Below, piece after piece: positions 1 to 6,331 of a DNA stretch of 10,405 nt (position 1 is its first letter; every line of letters begins with the position of its first letter). Source of the DNA: Dehalococcoidales bacterium. GTDB taxonomy: Bacteria; Chloroflexota; Dehalococcoidia; Dehalococcoidales; UBA5760. Position numbers and translations under genes: made by a program. Where the stretch lies: NCBI GenBank assembly GCA_028710655.1, contig JAQTTS010000050.1, positions 1-10,405 of the forward strand, read 5' to 3'. The notes under the pieces were generated by a model, which searched no databases, was not told the origin of the DNA, and saw only the letters and a list, made by a program, of their open reading frames with translations.

Positions 1-20
1 GTTTAGTGGCGTTTAGTGAT
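1..20. repeat. short tandem repeat, two 10-base units
   Basis: Two adjacent units share GTTTAGTG and differ only in the last two bases (GC versus AT). The repeat lies beyond the terminator at the window edge, so its full extent and any link to a neighbouring element cannot be seen. Confidence 0.4.
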
Positions 21-26
21 TTGAGG

Positions 27-66
27 CAAACAAAAACGGGGCAATCCAACCGGATTCACCCCGTTT
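27..66 (-). terminator. intrinsic (rho-independent) terminator closing the operon
   Basis: Reading the minus strand, AAACGGGG (66-59) pairs with CCCCGTTT (41-34), and inside it AATCC (56-52) pairs with GGATT (47-43) around a GGTT loop. The two stems are separated by only a 2:1 internal bulge. The hairpin is followed by TTTTTGTTTG, a proper T-tract on the minus strand; the plus strand has no T-run after its side. It lies 25 bases beyond the stop of the last gene, exactly where the cluster should end. Confidence 0.9.
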
Positions 67-90
67 CATGCTCCAACTGAGAGTTATGGC

Positions 91-507
91 TTAGCTCGGT
101 GGCTTTTCTCCAAATGCCTTTTTGAACGCGTCCGGCACCTCAGATGGCTTCTCAGAAAGCACTTTCTTGAAGGCCGCCCGTATGCGTTCCTGCCGGACAT
201 CGGGGTTAGCATCATCGGGAAACGCAGCTTCAGTCTCCAGCCCCAATGCTGCTAATATCTCCATCAGTGCATGGGAGCACTCTATCAAAGCACCTATGTT
301 ATCGAGAATGGCATCCAACTGCCGCATCTGGTGGTTGCTCAACTGCGGCAATGGCCCGAACTCAATGCCATCGAAACCCGCTTCGGTCCAGTACCAGCGC
401 ATCGGCAGGTTCGTTTCAATAATAGTCTCGTAGTGGCTACTTCTTTGCTTTCGGCACCGTGAGAGCCTCTGCCACTTCAACAATCGAGCATCTTTATTCT
501 CAGACAT
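91..507 (-). CDS. hypothetical protein, last gene before the terminator
   Basis: 138 residues from the ATG at 507, chosen because GGAGG (516-520) sits eight bases upstream; an ATG at 522 in the same frame lies within that site and lacks its own. The N-terminus is very basic (ARLLKWQRLSRCRKQRSSH), followed by MRWYWTEAGFDGIEFGPLPQL (36-56). A helical region with ILDNIGALIECSHALMEILAALG follows (about 67-91), and then a charged C-terminus in which KKVLSEKPSEVPDAFKKAFGEKP contains two related A(F)KK...EKP units. No membrane segment or metal site. The W..EAGFDGIEFGP block resembles small phage hypothetical proteins, but I cannot assign a function. It overlaps the DUF1643 gene by 8 bases. Confidence 0.7.
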   Translation of the reverse strand: MSENKDARLLKWQRLSRCRKQRSSHYETIIETNLPMRWYWTEAGFDGIEFGPLPQLSNHQMRQLDAILDNIGALIECSHALMEILAALGLETEAAFPDDANPDVRQERIRAAFKKVLSEKPSEVPDAFKKAFGEKPPS

Positions 508-1006
508 TAGATACACCTCCATGTATATATTTTACCATGGGCATATCATACGCAACATACAAAGGGTGCTTCGGTTGCCCATCCGCGTTCACTCCCAGAC
601 AATAAGGTTCTTTTATCATAGCGAGCACAACCGGTGCTCTCTTTACCACGGGTTTGAAAGAACCCCACCCGCACAGTTGCCGCCCAGACATGGCTATCAT
701 TTGCTTCAGGTAATGGTCCGTAAGTTCACCTATAAAATCACCTGCTTTCAGCAGTGCATTGGGGTCAGTTGAAACATAACCGTAGAGATTAGCCATCAAG
801 AACCCACCGAACCCCGTCCTGTCCGCTCGCACCATACCTCTCGTGATTGTAGGGTCATTTCTAATCTCATTTGCGCCCGAAGGGTTCAGCCCTATCAGCA
901 GCAGCAACGGACGTATCGCGCTCCATACCCGCCACAAGGCATACCGATACTTTCTGTCCTCGGAGAAGATGGCCCCCATAGGAATCGTTAAATCAATTAC
1001 TTCCAA
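500..1006 (-). CDS. DUF1643 family protein
   Basis: 168 residues. The start is TTG at 1006, with GGAG five bases upstream overlapping the previous gene's last codons; the next ATG (nine codons in) has no such site. The sequence matches DUF1643 throughout: FSEDRKYRYALWRVW (14-28), the central IGLNPSGANEIRNDPTITRG (38-57), GFGGFLMANLYGYVSTDP (65-82), a CGWGSF stretch near 112-117, and CLGVNADGQPKHPLYVAYDMPM near the C-terminus. The length is typical for the family. DUF1643 proteins are widespread in bacteria and phages, small and soluble, without a settled biochemical function. The invariant Asn-Pro-Ser, Asp-Pro-Thr and HPLY elements suggest a conserved ligand or catalytic site. Confidence 0.88.
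   Translation of the reverse strand: MEVIDLTIPMGAIFSEDRKYRYALWRVWSAIRPLLLLIGLNPSGANEIRNDPTITRGMVRADRTGFGGFLMANLYGYVSTDPNALLKAGDFIGELTDHYLKQMIAMSGRQLCGWGSFKPVVKRAPVVLAMIKEPYCLGVNADGQPKHPLYVAYDMPMVKYIHGGVSNV
516..520 (-). promoter_or_regulatory. Shine-Dalgarno GGAGG deciding the start at 507
   Basis: GGAGG on the minus strand, eight bases before ATG 507 and inside the end of the DUF1643 gene. It overlaps the alternative ATG at 522, which it therefore cannot serve. Confidence 0.8.
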
Positions 1007-1008
1007 TC

Positions 1009-1332
1009 CTACTCCGCCCGCCTAATATCGAGCATCCTGTTTTCGCACTCCATCATTATGTATTGCGGCTCCGACTCCTCCTTATTCCAGAAGCTATCTT
1101 TACCACCCTTTAGTCCCCAGCCATCATTGTGCATTTCCACCCGCACCTCGTAGCCCTCACCATCCGAGGCAAACAAAGGACTACCAGCAGATGGGTCATC
1201 CGGTGTAGTTGCCTTGCCCTCTTGCAGAGCCTTATCAATTGTAGCCCGGAGTTGCAACAGCCCCTCCCGATTCCCGATAATCTTAGCCTCGGTATGCCAC
1301 GCCTCCTGACCGTAGATGTTCAGAATCTTCAC
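1009..1332 (-). CDS. small soluble protein of phage-associated type (107 aa)
   Basis: 107 residues starting with GTG in a GTGA overlap, supported by AGGAG eight bases upstream. The sequence opens with MKILNIYGQEAWHTEAKIIG followed by an amphipathic helix (REGLLQLRATIDKALQEGK), then a linker, then FASDGEGYEVRVEMHNDGW and SEPQYIMMEC. The order IYGxEAWH, a helix, then SDGEGYE is a recurrent pattern in small uncharacterised phage proteins, often next to the WRQYVF-type protein encoded just upstream here. No membrane segment, signal peptide or metal cluster is visible. Function unknown. Confidence 0.72.
   Translation of the reverse strand: MKILNIYGQEAWHTEAKIIGNREGLLQLRATIDKALQEGKATTPDDPSAGSPLFASDGEGYEVRVEMHNDGWGLKGGKDSFWNKEESEPQYIMMECENRMLDIRRAE
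1012..1015 (-). promoter_or_regulatory. Shine-Dalgarno supporting the TTG start at 1006
   Basis: GGAG five bases before TTG, within the last codons of the preceding gene, extended by GGA just before the start. This is the main reason to accept a TTG start for the DUF1643 gene. Confidence 0.65.
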
Positions 1333-1601
1333 GCCACCTTCTCCTTCTGCAATTCATTCAGACCGTCGAGCACACTGACTATATCGAGCAAGCAGCTATT
1401 ATTGTAGGTGCTACCTTCGCAAGGGTCGAATACATATTGCCGCCATGCCGGGAAATATGAGATAGTCCCAAGCAAGTAGCCACTCTTAGTATTCTGGACA
1501 GCCCATACCGTCGTCTTTAACTTCCTGTCCGTGAGCGTGAAAGTCATGTACTGCGCTTTTACCTTGCCGGTTTTTAGTTGTTCTTTATAGTCCGTTAGCA
1601 T
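1329..1601 (-). CDS. small soluble protein of phage-associated type (90 aa)
   Basis: 90 residues from the ATG at 1601, which has GGAGG seven bases upstream; a longer frame to 1649 overlaps the membrane gene and lacks such a site. A Lys-rich N-terminus is followed by YMTFTLTDRKLKTTVWAVQ and then by SGYLLGTISYFPAWRQYVFDP, ending in NSCLLDIVSVLDGLNELQ. The block LLGxI..(W/F)P.WRQYVF.P followed by a Cys-Leu-x-DI element is one I recognise as recurring in small phage proteins, where it appears as a compact beta-rich domain. No catalytic residues stand out and no role is established. It overlaps the next gene by 4 bases (GTGA). Confidence 0.75.
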   Translation of the reverse strand: MLTDYKEQLKTGKVKAQYMTFTLTDRKLKTTVWAVQNTKSGYLLGTISYFPAWRQYVFDPCEGSTYNNSCLLDIVSVLDGLNELQKEKVA

Positions 1602-1605
1602 ATTG

Positions 1606-1791
1606 CTACCTCCACAACAGATACATCTGGTATGGCCAGGCCAGAACATCCAGCAGGAAAATAACCGCCTTATGCTTCCAGTCTGACAGCTTCCAAAGCT
1701 CCTGCTTCCGCCAGAGCCGCCAGTAACATGTAAAGGCCGTAACCAAACCGAATAGCAGGTACATCTCCGTTATCACCAAGGCTTTTATCAT
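1606..1791 (-). CDS. small two-helix membrane protein (61 aa)
   Basis: 61 residues, ATG start, with GGGAGG seven bases upstream in the short gap after the transglutaminase-like gene. Hydrophobic helices lie at about 3-23 (KALVITEMYLLFGLVTAFTCY) and 41-59 (KAVIFLLDVLAWPYQMYLL), separated by a charged, Trp-rich loop (WRLWRKQELWKLSDWKHK). The basic loop suggests that it faces the cytoplasm. Its final codons carry the GGAGG that serves the next gene. I recall short membrane proteins with a WKHKA...WP..M pattern in phage contigs, but no function is known. Confidence 0.7.
   Translation of the reverse strand: MIKALVITEMYLLFGLVTAFTCYWRLWRKQELWKLSDWKHKAVIFLLDVLAWPYQMYLLWR
1609..1613 (-). promoter_or_regulatory. 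Shine-Dalgarno GGAGG deciding the start at 1601
   Basis: GGAGG, seven bases before ATG 1601, formed by the final Trp and Arg codons of the upstream membrane gene. It rules against the longer frame beginning at 1649. Confidence 0.8.
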
Positions 1792-1801
1792 GCACCCCTC
1801 C

Positions 1802-2380
1802 CTACTTTATGGCTGTAATTTTCGCAATCCTGAAACTGCCCGGTTGCGGTTCAACGAAGTAAGCGACCTTGTTTGCAACCACTAGATTACCCATATGATT
1901 TGCCGGGCCAACAAACACCCCGTAAATCATGCCACTTCCATCCAGCAAGGCTAGGCTGACCGGATATCCCTGTTCTAATGCCCGCTTCTGAAGTAATATA
2001 GCATAATCACTACATACCGCCGCTCGGTCTCCAACCCCAAGGAGTATTTTGAAATCTTGGTTTTTGTACCAAGCTACAAACTGGTCAATACTATCCCATG
2101 GCCGCCAGTACAAATTGCGCCACTTCGCAACCTCAACAGTCTTCTCCACTTCAACAGTGCGCTCAACCACTTTCTCCACCGGGACTTCAACAAACTTTTC
2201 TACCTCAATAGTCTCAGGCGGCGAAGGAACATACTCAGTCTGTATAATCACCTCTGGCGGCAATTGGATGTATTCTGTCCTAAGCCTCAGACCATCATGG
2301 ATATGAGCTTCTTCCCCGATAATCCAGCCTACACTAAGGCAAACCGCAACCAGCACAAATACCACTATTTGTTTCTTCAA
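1802..2380 (-). CDS. membrane-anchored transglutaminase-like protein
   Basis: 192 residues. The start is TTG at 2380, immediately after the upstream stop, supported by AGGAG eight bases before. One N-terminal hydrophobic helix (about 5-21) acts as signal anchor. Residues 35-85 form a Pro, Val and Glu-rich stalk that ends in repeated VEV/VEK units. The C-terminal domain (about 90-185) has the transglutaminase-like layout: AVCSDYAILLQKRALEQGYP (121-140) with candidate nucleophile C123, NHMGNLVV (161-168) with H162, and YFVEPQPG (174-181) with an acidic residue (E177) where the family has Asp or Glu. The fold includes cysteine proteases, amidases and transglutaminases, so the reaction is not determined. 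The stalk would hold the domain outside the membrane, near the periplasm or cell wall. It directly follows the GT-C gene. Confidence 0.7.
   Translation of the reverse strand: MKKQIVVFVLVAVCLSVGWIIGEEAHIHDGLRLRTEYIQLPPEVIIQTEYVPSPPETIEVEKFVEVPVEKVVERTVEVEKTVEVAKWRNLYWRPWDSIDQFVAWYKNQDFKILLGVGDRAAVCSDYAILLQKRALEQGYPVSLALLDGSGMIYGVFVGPANHMGNLVVANKVAYFVEPQPGSFRIAKITAIK
2129..2206 (-). repeat. degenerate Val-Glu-rich stalk repeat within the transglutaminase-like gene
   Basis: Codes for residues 59-84, in which EV/VEK/VEV units recur every three to five residues (EVEKFVEVPVEK, then VERTVEVEKTVEV). DNA repetition is imperfect, with GTTGAAGT and GTGGAGA variants. It is probably an extended linker that sets the distance of the C-terminal domain from the membrane. 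Confidence 0.6.
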
Positions 2381-3880
2381 TTACTTTTCTCCTACTTTGT
2401 ACACCATGTACAATCCGCTTCTGATTCCCTCACTCCCATCCACCAGCCCAACCTCGTGCGCCATCACATAACCGTTCCGCAGCAGTACATGGGTTACCCC
2501 ATACTTCTCAATGAACCATTCCAACGATTTCCGCATCACTGGGAAAAACGGTTCCACTTCCTTGAAGTTATCCGAATGAGTACCCCATACCACCGGCTTC
2601 CGAGCATAATAGACCACCGCATCCGCCAGGTGCGTTGGCATAGACAGCACCACCTTCACCTTATCCCCCTTCAGGTAGTCTAGGGCCTTGACAAAGTCGG
2701 CATCAATGACAGGGTTCACCGTGCTCCGCAATGACCTGTTGGTACGCCAGGCAATTACAACCAGAGATAGCATCAGGCATATCCCTAATACGAGGTTGTG
2801 CCAGCCGCCGTAACCGAAACTCCGAGCCGCCAAGACCGCCACCGGCAGAGCCGCCATCCGCAGATATTTGTACCCTTCGCCGTAGAACCTCAGCAGGGGA
2901 ACAAACAGCGCGGCCCCAGCCAAGACATACGTTAGAATAGCCCACCAGAGCAACTGCCTATCAAACAGCGCCAGTGGGTTATCACCCCATAGCGGCCCCA
3001 ACCCCGCATACCGGAGAATCGGGAATATCAGCAATAGAACAAAGACATTGGCTCCCGCATACTTGATGTTATTCAGAAAACCTCTGAGTCCATTTTGAAA
3101 CACTCTGCCGTTATCTTGCCTACTCTCATTCCCGTAGATGGGCGATGTATACACCTGATGTGCTCCAAGGTTATGCCAGTTCCGATTCCAGAATTGCAGG
3201 ATATCTGCATGCGCTTCCAGCATCTTCAGGGTAAACTCTCTGCCGATAACCATCGCAAGGGCAAAACTACCCATCAATACTATAATGTAGTCTGGCGACC
3301 AGAGCGCCACTGACATGGCAGGCAAGAGCACCAGCATCAACTGGGTCGTCATCTTGTGCGTCATTATGACAGCAAATCCGAACAAGATTGCAGCACTTAG
3401 CCAGAGCCAACTTCCGTAAGCCGCTTGGAACGTACATAGCATCATCCCAGCCAGCAGCAGACTCCCCAAGGGACGTGAGTTGAGGTTGCTGGTCTCCGCA
3501 AACGCGGGGTAGGTTAGTGCATAGATAACTCCAGCCAGCAGCCCTGTCCATACATTGCCGCTCACCCATACAGCCGTGTCATAAACGAGGTATGCTATAA
3601 CCGAATCCAACACCGGAGTTATCAGCCAGTAGTTGCGCTTCAACCACCCCATGGGGAAAACGGAAAGGAACAGGATAAATCCGGGCGGATAATACTGCTC
3701 TTGCGTGTCCATTCTGAAATAGGGGGGCAGGACTACGGGAAGACGCTTATGCCTTTTGAACTCCTCTACGCAGAGCAGATAGTAGTATGCGTCACATCCC
3801 CGTGCCCGGCTGCGCCATAGGGGGACAAGCCGGATGACTAAGGTGAAAGTAATGACCACCAATCCTACCAAAATTATCAT
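2381..3880 (-). CDS. polytopic GT-C-type glycosyltransferase-like membrane protein
   Basis: 499 residues, ATG start in an ATGA overlap. About nine to eleven hydrophobic segments run from residue 1 to about 380, followed by a soluble C-terminal domain (about 390-499). After the first helix, the loop has RGCDAYYYLLCVEEF (27-41), with an acidic residue (D30) and a downstream Glu pair, as in the first extracytoplasmic loop of GT-C enzymes such as the PMT/ArnT-like group. QYYPPGFILFL (62-72) matches the YPPG turn seen in such proteins. GEGYKYLRMAALPVAVLAA (334-352) fits a later conserved segment. Such enzymes take a sugar from a polyprenyl-phosphate carrier on the outer side of the membrane and transfer it to lipid, glycan or protein. 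The C-terminal part (LSMPTHLADAVVYYARKPVVWGTHSD, 412-437) is a small soluble domain of unknown role. Substrate unknown. A GT-C of this size is unusual cargo for a phage-like operon. Confidence 0.75.
   Translation of the reverse strand: MIILVGLVVITFTLVIRLVPLWRSRARGCDAYYYLLCVEEFKRHKRLPVVLPPYFRMDTQEQYYPPGFILFLSVFPMGWLKRNYWLITPVLDSVIAYLVYDTAVWVSGNVWTGLLAGVIYALTYPAFAETSNLNSRPLGSLLLAGMMLCTFQAAYGSWLWLSAAILFGFAVIMTHKMTTQLMLVLLPAMSVALWSPDYIIVLMGSFALAMVIGREFTLKMLEAHADILQFWNRNWHNLGAHQVYTSPIYGNESRQDNGRVFQNGLRGFLNNIKYAGANVFVLLLIFPILRYAGLGPLWGDNPLALFDRQLLWWAILTYVLAGAALFVPLLRFYGEGYKYLRMAALPVAVLAARSFGYGGWHNLVLGICLMLSLVVIAWRTNRSLRSTVNPVIDADFVKALDYLKGDKVKVVLSMPTHLADAVVYYARKPVVWGTHSDNFKEVEPFFPVMRKSLEWFIEKYGVTHVLLRNGYVMAHEVGLVDGSEGIRSGLYMVYKVGEK
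2389..2393 (-). promoter_or_regulatory. Shine-Dalgarno AGGAG supporting the TTG start at 2380
   Basis: AGGAG, eight bases before TTG, at the end of the GT-C gene. The TTG immediately follows the GT-C stop codon, and no ATG or GTG lies between this site and the signal-anchor helix. Confidence 0.75.
3146..3155 (-). repeat. GGTGTATACA word, copy 1
   Basis: On the coding strand inside the GT-C gene, read as GTG TAT ACA (residues Val243-Tyr-Thr). One of six copies of a palindrome-cored word discussed in the findings. Confidence 0.5.
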
Positions 3881-4254
3881 GGCTTCGGGAGCCTCTCCAG
3901 AATCTCATCCAGTTTCTTATTCAACTCAGATTGCTCCTGCTTGACTTTGCATACCTCATCATATATCGGGTTTTTGTGTCTGGTGACCTCATAGTTGCTC
4001 CGGGCAATGAGGTTCGGTAAAGTTACGAAGTATTCAAACAGGGCACCAATAGCAATAACTACAAAAATCGCCACGGTGAACTGCAAGAGAGTTATTTCCC
4101 AATTCAAATAGTAATAAGCCCAGTCCCTGATAGTGGTATTATAAGCCGTGACTATCATCAGAACAAGGCTAATCAGACCGACATAAAATGAGACGTATTG
4201 CCAGATAAATCGCACCCATGCCCAAGCCCGGAGCAAACGACGGATTATAATCAT
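3877..4254 (-). CDS. small membrane protein with C-terminal coiled coil
   Basis: 125 residues, ATG start directly abutting the stop of the ligase-like gene. A basic, Trp-rich N-terminus (IIIRRLLRAWAWVR) leads into a hydrophobic helix at about 19-38 (QYVSFYVGLISLVLMIVTAY). A second helix lies at about 55-77 (TLLQFTVAIFVVIAIGALFEYF). The remaining residues are polar and charged, with a heptad-like stretch at 98-121 (DEVCKVKQEQSELNKKLDEILERL) expected to form a short coiled coil in the cytoplasm. Membrane proteins of this build with a YVTLP ... NPI region are, in my experience, found in phage and prophage contigs, with unknown function. It overlaps the GT-C gene by 4 bases, so it could be a partner of that enzyme, but no direct evidence shows this. 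Confidence 0.7.
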   Translation of the reverse strand: MIIIRRLLRAWAWVRFIWQYVSFYVGLISLVLMIVTAYNTTIRDWAYYYLNWEITLLQFTVAIFVVIAIGALFEYFVTLPNLIARSNYEVTRHKNPIYDEVCKVKQEQSELNKKLDEILERLPKP

Positions 4255-5379
4255 CTATGCGTACCTCACAATCGTACTATAGACCTTCTTCATTTGATTC
4301 CGAGGGAACCGCTCGGAGAGCACTCGCATAACCTCACGCTTGTTCAGTAGAACATTCATGCCAGTAGCCCGATATGCCTCAAGGACCTTCTTTCTGAACT
4401 CAGCCTCACCGGACACAAAAACAATGCACCGTTCTATCAGGTCCTTGTTCAGGTCGATGGCATGCTGCTCGAACTCCTCCAACAGAAGTTGACTGACAAA
4501 TTCGTAGCTCAATTTATCCACGTTCTCGAATGCGTTCCAACAGGTACTGATGATGCTATTCCTACTCAGCCCACCTCCACCAGCCGCCCAATGGATAGCT
4601 TCAATTGTTTCCGGCTTCAACTTATAGAGCAGGCACCGGCCATCCGGCAAGTGCATGTACCAGACGGAACCTTCCTGACCCCGGTAGTATTCCTCTTCCT
4701 GTTTCAGTCCGGCCTGTAATTCCTTTTGCGTCTGTTCGTAGTTCCAAACGTAGTCACGGTCAATCTTCTTCAACATGGGGACCAAAGGCAAAGCGTCCGC
4801 CTTCAAATCGCTCAGGGACTTTATTGTGCCAGTATTGGTCACCCCAAAAAGCAGCGAAAACGCCAACGGCACATCGTATACGATAAGATGCACATTGCGG
4901 CTCCCCCAAAGTTCAAAGGAGAGGTTGCATCCATTGGACTGCATTACCTGCTTGATAGAACCGAACTTATCCCCTGCTATTTCGTTCCACATGTCAAAGA
5001 ACGGACCGAACCGTCCGTTGGTTACGAAGGGTCTCAGCCGTGTCTTGAAGCTCAGATACTGCCAACCAGATGCATCCACATACTGGTAGGAAACGATATT
5101 CGTGCCATCCTTTTTTTCGTACATTTCGATGTCTCTGGCTGATGGGAAGAAGTAGTTCCGGGTGCCGTCCTCTCGCGGGGTGAAGGGGTAGCCGATTTTT
5201 GGAGTGCCCATAACAAGCTGCTCCGGGACCTTCTCGCCATTGACCTTGGTGATTATCATCGCTCCGTAGAACTGGTTGGGCTTACGAGAGATAAAACCCT
5301 CTACCGTGTTCTTTGAATTGAATGGGTCTACCTCGGTGAATACGCTGTAGTCGTTACCGAATAGCTCTTTGGGTTCCAT
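4255..5379 (-). CDS. RNA-ligase-like covalent nucleotidyltransferase
   Basis: 374 residues from the ATG at 5379, chosen because GGTGAGG lies 11 bases upstream and the start falls 2 bases after the previous stop. A GTG at 5403 would add 8 residues but has only a weak upstream site. The ligase/capping superfamily motifs are present in order: motif I YEKKDGTN (87-94; nucleophile Lys89 in KxDG), motif III SFELWG (154-159), motif IIIa HLIVYDV (164-170), motif IV EGSV (236-239) and motif V YKLKPE (252-257). The enzyme should form a Lys-AMP intermediate and join nucleic-acid ends. The long N-terminal segment before motif I and total size recall T4 RNA ligase 1, but the motif IV-V spacing and C-terminal helical domain do not allow a subfamily call. 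A DNA ligase is less likely: no OB-fold motif is visible. A role in repairing RNA cut by host defence is one known role of phage RNA ligases; here it is only a hypothesis. Confidence 0.8.
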   Translation of the reverse strand: MEPKELFGNDYSVFTEVDPFNSKNTVEGFISRKPNQFYGAMIITKVNGEKVPEQLVMGTPKIGYPFTPREDGTRNYFFPSARDIEMYEKKDGTNIVSYQYVDASGWQYLSFKTRLRPFVTNGRFGPFFDMWNEIAGDKFGSIKQVMQSNGCNLSFELWGSRNVHLIVYDVPLAFSLLFGVTNTGTIKSLSDLKADALPLVPMLKKIDRDYVWNYEQTQKELQAGLKQEEEYYRGQEGSVWYMHLPDGRCLLYKLKPETIEAIHWAAGGGGLSRNSIISTCWNAFENVDKLSYEFVSQLLLEEFEQHAIDLNKDLIERCIVFVSGEAEFRKKVLEAYRATGMNVLLNKREVMRVLSERFPRNQMKKVYSTIVRYA

Positions 5380-5381
5380 AT

Positions 5382-5576
5382 CTATAATAACCTCACCGGG
5401 CACCGCTTGTGCTTCTTAACTGGCTTATCGGTAATTGATACTGCCTTGTTCAATTTCACTTGCAAATAGGAACACCAGTTATGCGATTCCTCCATGCCCC
5501 ACGAGTCCACTATCTCTTGGAGGAAGGGGCAGTCTGTGCAATCTGGACCACCGGGAATTTCGACTTCAACTTTCAT
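5382..5576 (-). CDS. small Cys-rich protein, phage-associated type (64 aa)
   Basis: 64 residues. I chose the ATG at 5576 because it forms an ATGA overlap with the methyltransferase stop and begins the typical sequence MKVEVEIPGG; the open frame reaches back to 5681, but that extension is out-of-frame methyltransferase sequence. Cysteines are C13 and C16 (CTDCPFL), C35 (NWCSYL) and C59 (KRCP). This resembles a recurring class of small phage proteins with an IPxx..CxxCPF start and a C-terminal KCP motif, which I take as a likely zinc site. The function of that class is unknown to me. The last codons contain GGTGAGG, the probable ribosome binding site of the ligase-like gene. Confidence 0.72.
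   Translation of the reverse strand: MKVEVEIPGGPDCTDCPFLQEIVDSWGMEESHNWCSYLQVKLNKAVSITDKPVKKHKRCPVRLL
5391..5397 (-). promoter_or_regulatory. Shine-Dalgarno for the ligase-like gene
   Basis: GGTGAGG, 11 bases before ATG 5379. The spacing is long but within range, and the site is much better than anything ahead of the GTG at 5403. Confidence 0.6.
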
Positions 5577-6331
5577 TTTAGCCCCTTCGCACATACAAAA
5601 TAGAACCCGGCGCACTGACTCTTGATAGTATTCCCCAGCCTCTCTGCCATCCGGTAGCCCCAGTCCCGCGAGAGTACCCAATTACCGATTTCCTGTCGTA
5701 ACCACATGAAGTTCTCCCTATGTATACACTTCACGGTGAATCCCACTACCCCCAGCTTCTCCCGAATAGTCGTTTCGCAATAGAAATGCACATGGTCTGT
5801 CGTTCTTAATATGCTCCGTTCAAAGAGAGTGTTCCGCAGCATCCCGCTCACGCAGCCCTCGTTGGGGACACCGAGGATAAATAGCCCGTCCGGGCGAAGC
5901 ACCCGATGCATCTCCGTTAGTGCCTTCACATCTGCCTGAATATGCTCCAGAATTTGGCTGGCAACAATCACGTGGAACCTGCCGTTCAGAAACTCCATCT
6001 TTGTAGCGTCCCCAACCTCGATAGAAGCCTTCGGCGCACATATTCTAGCCCGCTTCACCCGCAAGGCATTATAATCAAGTCCCCAGCATTGAAGATTGGA
6101 CCATTTACAGAACTCCCGGAGGTACACGCCATCGCCGCAACCTACATCAAGCAGGTTTGCCATATCATAGTAGTCATGCTCGGCCCGCCACTGGTCTATC
6201 GCCCCGCTGATTATCTTCAGCCGGTTATCCACCACCCGCTTCCGGCAGGACAGCTTGAGCGCCTCCAATTGTTCGTCAACGTACCAGGCATTGTTCTGTG
6301 CTATTTTGGTCTCCACAGATTGTTGGCTCAC
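5573..6331 (-). CDS. class I SAM-dependent methyltransferase
   Basis: 252 residues starting with GTG in a GTGA overlap, with GGAGG six bases upstream. Rossmann-fold methyltransferase motifs appear in order: motif I LLDVGCGDGVYL (60-71), an acidic residue ending strand 2 in WGLDYN (D86), VGDATKMEF (106-114), VIVASQILEHI (121-131), and LRPDGLFILGVPN (145-157). This matches the Methyltransf_11/UbiE-like group that often methylates small molecules, lipids or sugars. The C-terminal 90 residues (HVHFYCETTIREKLGVVGFTVK and following) form the usual cap. Placement directly after the GT4 gene suggests methylation of the glycan product or of a related lipid-linked intermediate, but that is inference; a protein or nucleic-acid substrate cannot be excluded. 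No DNA-methylase catalytic motif (DPPY or PC) is present. Confidence 0.9.
   Translation of the reverse strand: MSQQSVETKIAQNNAWYVDEQLEALKLSCRKRVVDNRLKIISGAIDQWRAEHDYYDMANLLDVGCGDGVYLREFCKWSNLQCWGLDYNALRVKRARICAPKASIEVGDATKMEFLNGRFHVIVASQILEHIQADVKALTEMHRVLRPDGLFILGVPNEGCVSGMLRNTLFERSILRTTDHVHFYCETTIREKLGVVGFTVKCIHRENFMWLRQEIGNWVLSRDWGYRMAERLGNTIKSQCAGFYFVCAKGLK
5721..5729 (-). repeat. GTGTATACA word, copy 2
   Basis: Inside the methyltransferase gene, read as G TGT ATA CA (Lys201-Cys-Ile-His). The preceding base is A rather than G, the only departure from the ten-base form. Confidence 0.5.

Noticed and set aside
12..69. Tiny minus-strand ORF of 18 codons beginning ATG AAA CGG after GGAG
   Set aside because: It coincides completely with the terminator hairpin and T-tract; the coding potential is incidental.
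2056..2073. Hairpin CTTGGT/ACCAAG with a T-rich loop
   Set aside because: It lies within coding sequence, has a six-base stem and no T-tract after it; chance is sufficient.
2057..2683. Plus-strand open frame of 208 codons
   Set aside because: It lies antisense across the well-supported GT-C and transglutaminase-like genes, has a composition typical of a reverse-frame shadow (His, Leu and Pro rich), and no good ribosome binding site. The other plus-strand frames fall for the same reason.
4873..4884. Perfect 12-base palindrome ATCGTATACGAT
   Set aside because: It encodes the conserved ligase motif IIIa (Ile-Val-Tyr-Asp), is single in the window and lacks the flanks of the repeated GTGTATACA word, so protein constraint explains it.
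5577..5681. N-terminal extension of the 64-residue Cys-rich protein
   Set aside because: The region is read in another frame by the methyltransferase gene, and the ATGA overlap at 5576 gives the natural start.
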